DNA of 29,229 bases, taken from IMG/VR virus record IMGVR_UViG_3300036591_000033, positions 1-29,229 of that record; one strand, given 5' to 3'. This document shows positions 28,396-29,229 of the stretch, in pieces. The number at the start of each line of letters is the position of its first letter. Positions within the stretch are counted from its first letter, which is position 1. The translations under genes and the position numbers were made by a program. The notes beneath the pieces are model-generated. The model was not told the origin of the DNA, did no database searches, and saw only the letters and a list, made by a program, of their open reading frames with translations. The DNA is from a virus.

Positions 28396-28418
28396 GGGCG
28401 GGCTGTCGTGGCCCGCCC
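28396..28418 (+). terminator. GGGCGGGC hairpin, copy 3
   Basis: Perfect 8-bp stem GGGCGGGC / GCCCGCCC with 7-nt loop, then CTTTATT. It follows the capsid-linked gene and would limit or pause transcription after the capsid. The stem is the same as at 9644 and 12320 (minus strand), and the short T-rich tail makes this the best terminator candidate of the three. Confidence 0.6.
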
Positions 28419-28438
28419 CTTTATTGGAGCATCCCGAT

Positions 28439-28837
28439 ATGATCGGCACCGTTGCAGCACTGATCGCATATGCCGGGGCGCGCGGCACTGTAATTGCTGA
28501 CGATCCGGCAACGGCTCAGGCGCTTGTCCGGGCATCCGATTACATTCAATTCACGTATCTCGACGGATCAGGCTGCACGGTTGACAGCGCCAATGTCGTG
28601 GAAGCCGTTTATGAAGCTGCCATTGCTGAGGTGGCCGCGCCGGGCATCTGGTCCAAGACGTTCACGCCTGCCGAGCAAAAAGTGCTGACCAAGGTGGGCG
28701 ATATTCAATGGACCGTGACCGGTGACGCCAGCAAGGGCGGCTCGTCCATCCCGCGCTCAACCAAGATTGAATCAATGCTCCGGCTGTGCATCGGCGGCGG
28801 GCTTTACGGCTACTCGACCGGCCCGAGGCTGGTATGA
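28439..28837 (+). CDS. Head-tail connector (DnaT-like family)
   Basis: 132 residues from ATG 28439 after GGAG. ALIAYAGARGTVIADDPATA, LVRASDYIQFTYLDG and VVEAVYEAAIAEVAAPGIWS match the helical DnaT-like/connector fold common between capsid and tail genes. The C-terminal PRSTKIESMLRLCIGGGLY completes the family pattern. It should form the adaptor ring on the portal. Overlaps the next gene by ATGA. Confidence 0.75.
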   Translation: MIGTVAALIAYAGARGTVIADDPATAQALVRASDYIQFTYLDGSGCTVDSANVVEAVYEAAIAEVAAPGIWSKTFTPAEQKVLTKVGDIQWTVTGDASKGGSSIPRSTKIESMLRLCIGGGLYGYSTGPRLV

Positions 28838-29214
28838 GCGGCGCCGCAATAGCCGCTGAAGTTGCGCTGGCCTATGCCGAGGCGGGCCGTGATGCGGGCG
28901 ACGGGTTTGGCGCGGTGTCTGTCACGATCAGCCGCACAGGCGCACCGACCGGGCCGGAATGGGCGCCCGTACCCGGCACGCCCGTGGTTCACACATTCAC
29001 CGCCAAGCCGTCCAGCAAGGCTTATACGCAGCGGACCGGGCTGGCACTGGGCGCAGGTGAATTGGTCTATTCGCTGGTGAATTATGGCGTTACGATCGCG
29101 CCTAGCACGTCCGACGTGCTGACAATCGACGGCGTGAATTGGCCGGTGCAGGAAGTTATCCCGATGGATTCTGCCGGATACGCCATATCTTGGCTGGTGC
29201 GGGTGGCTAAATGA
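28834..29214 (+). CDS. Head-tail joining / tail terminator-adjacent protein
   Basis: 126 residues from ATG 28834. GFGAVSVTISRTGAPTGPEW then KAYTQRTGLALGAGELVYS and LTIDGVNWPVQEVIPMDSAG are beta-strand rich with an SH3/OB-like look seen in head-closure and stopper proteins. The family is not certain; position supports head-tail joining. Confidence 0.6.
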   Translation: MSGAAIAAEVALAYAEAGRDAGDGFGAVSVTISRTGAPTGPEWAPVPGTPVVHTFTAKPSSKAYTQRTGLALGAGELVYSLVNYGVTIAPSTSDVLTIDGVNWPVQEVIPMDSAGYAISWLVRVAK

Positions 29215-29229
29215 TCATCCCTGAAGGAG
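29211..29229 (+). CDS. Start of next head-tail gene (truncated by window)
   Basis: ATG 29211 overlaps the preceding stop (ATGA), giving MIIPEG before the window ends. Only the start can be seen; the coupled overlap makes it a likely gene. Confidence 0.4.

Noticed and set aside
1-29229. tRNA genes, integrase or attachment sites
   Set aside because: None recognised by eye on either strand.

Overview
The window is a piece of a tailed double-stranded DNA phage (siphovirus-like head and tail genes). It is GC-rich and densely packed: most neighbouring genes share an ATGA, GTGA or TAATG start/stop overlap. The GapR/DUF2312-type protein, the DUF2800-type nuclease and general composition suggest an alphaproteobacterial host, perhaps a Rhodobacteraceae member; this is inference, since no host gene is present. 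No integrase was seen, so temperate lifestyle is not supported by this window.

Layout. Positions 1-3.6 kb (rightward): the end of a tail gene, a tail fibre, small tail-adjacent genes, then a lysis cassette (small membrane proteins, endolysin, and an Rz/Rz1-like spanin pair with the lipoprotein gene nested in the other frame) closed by a strong terminator. Positions 13.0-3.7 kb (leftward): an early replication block with Ea22-like, DUF2800 nuclease, GapR-like, ssDNA-binding, family B DNA polymerase, sliding-clamp-like and VRR-NUC proteins, plus many small genes, several served by a duplicated promoter/leader. Positions 13.02-13.10 kb: divergent promoters with a perfect inverted repeat laid over both. 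Positions 13.1-19.4 kb (rightward): DEAH helicase, winged-helix-like protein, HD-domain protein, C5-methyltransferase-like protein, two small HTH regulators and a large primase-helicase, then a terminator. Positions 19.43-19.83 kb: a gene-free, repeat-rich, partly AT-rich stretch that looks like a replication origin or control region. Positions 19.8-20.9 kb: small genes ending in a truncated ParB-like gene interrupted by an HNH endonuclease. Positions 21.6-29.2 kb: packaging and head genes (TerS, TerL, portal, protease, decoration, capsid, connectors).

The outstanding feature is in terL. It carries a 334-residue intein placed just before the Walker B motif. Inside the intein, in the +1 frame relative to terL, lies a complete 239-codon zinc-finger HNH endonuclease gene. 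The terL/intein frame is open straight through this second gene, while the third forward frame has several stops. So about 600 nt appears to be held open in two frames: as an HNH endonuclease in one, and as an apparently meaningless linker between the two intein splicing halves in the other. This differs from a normal intein, where the endonuclease is an in-frame domain, and from fractured genes with split inteins and a separate endonuclease. I cannot tell from memory whether this exact arrangement has been described.

The genes together form a largely self-sufficient replication set (polymerase, clamp-like protein, primase-helicase, ssDNA-binding protein, nucleases, helicase), a packaging and head module, and a lysis module. 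Two HNH homing elements sit within about 2 kb at the junction of the replication and packaging modules.
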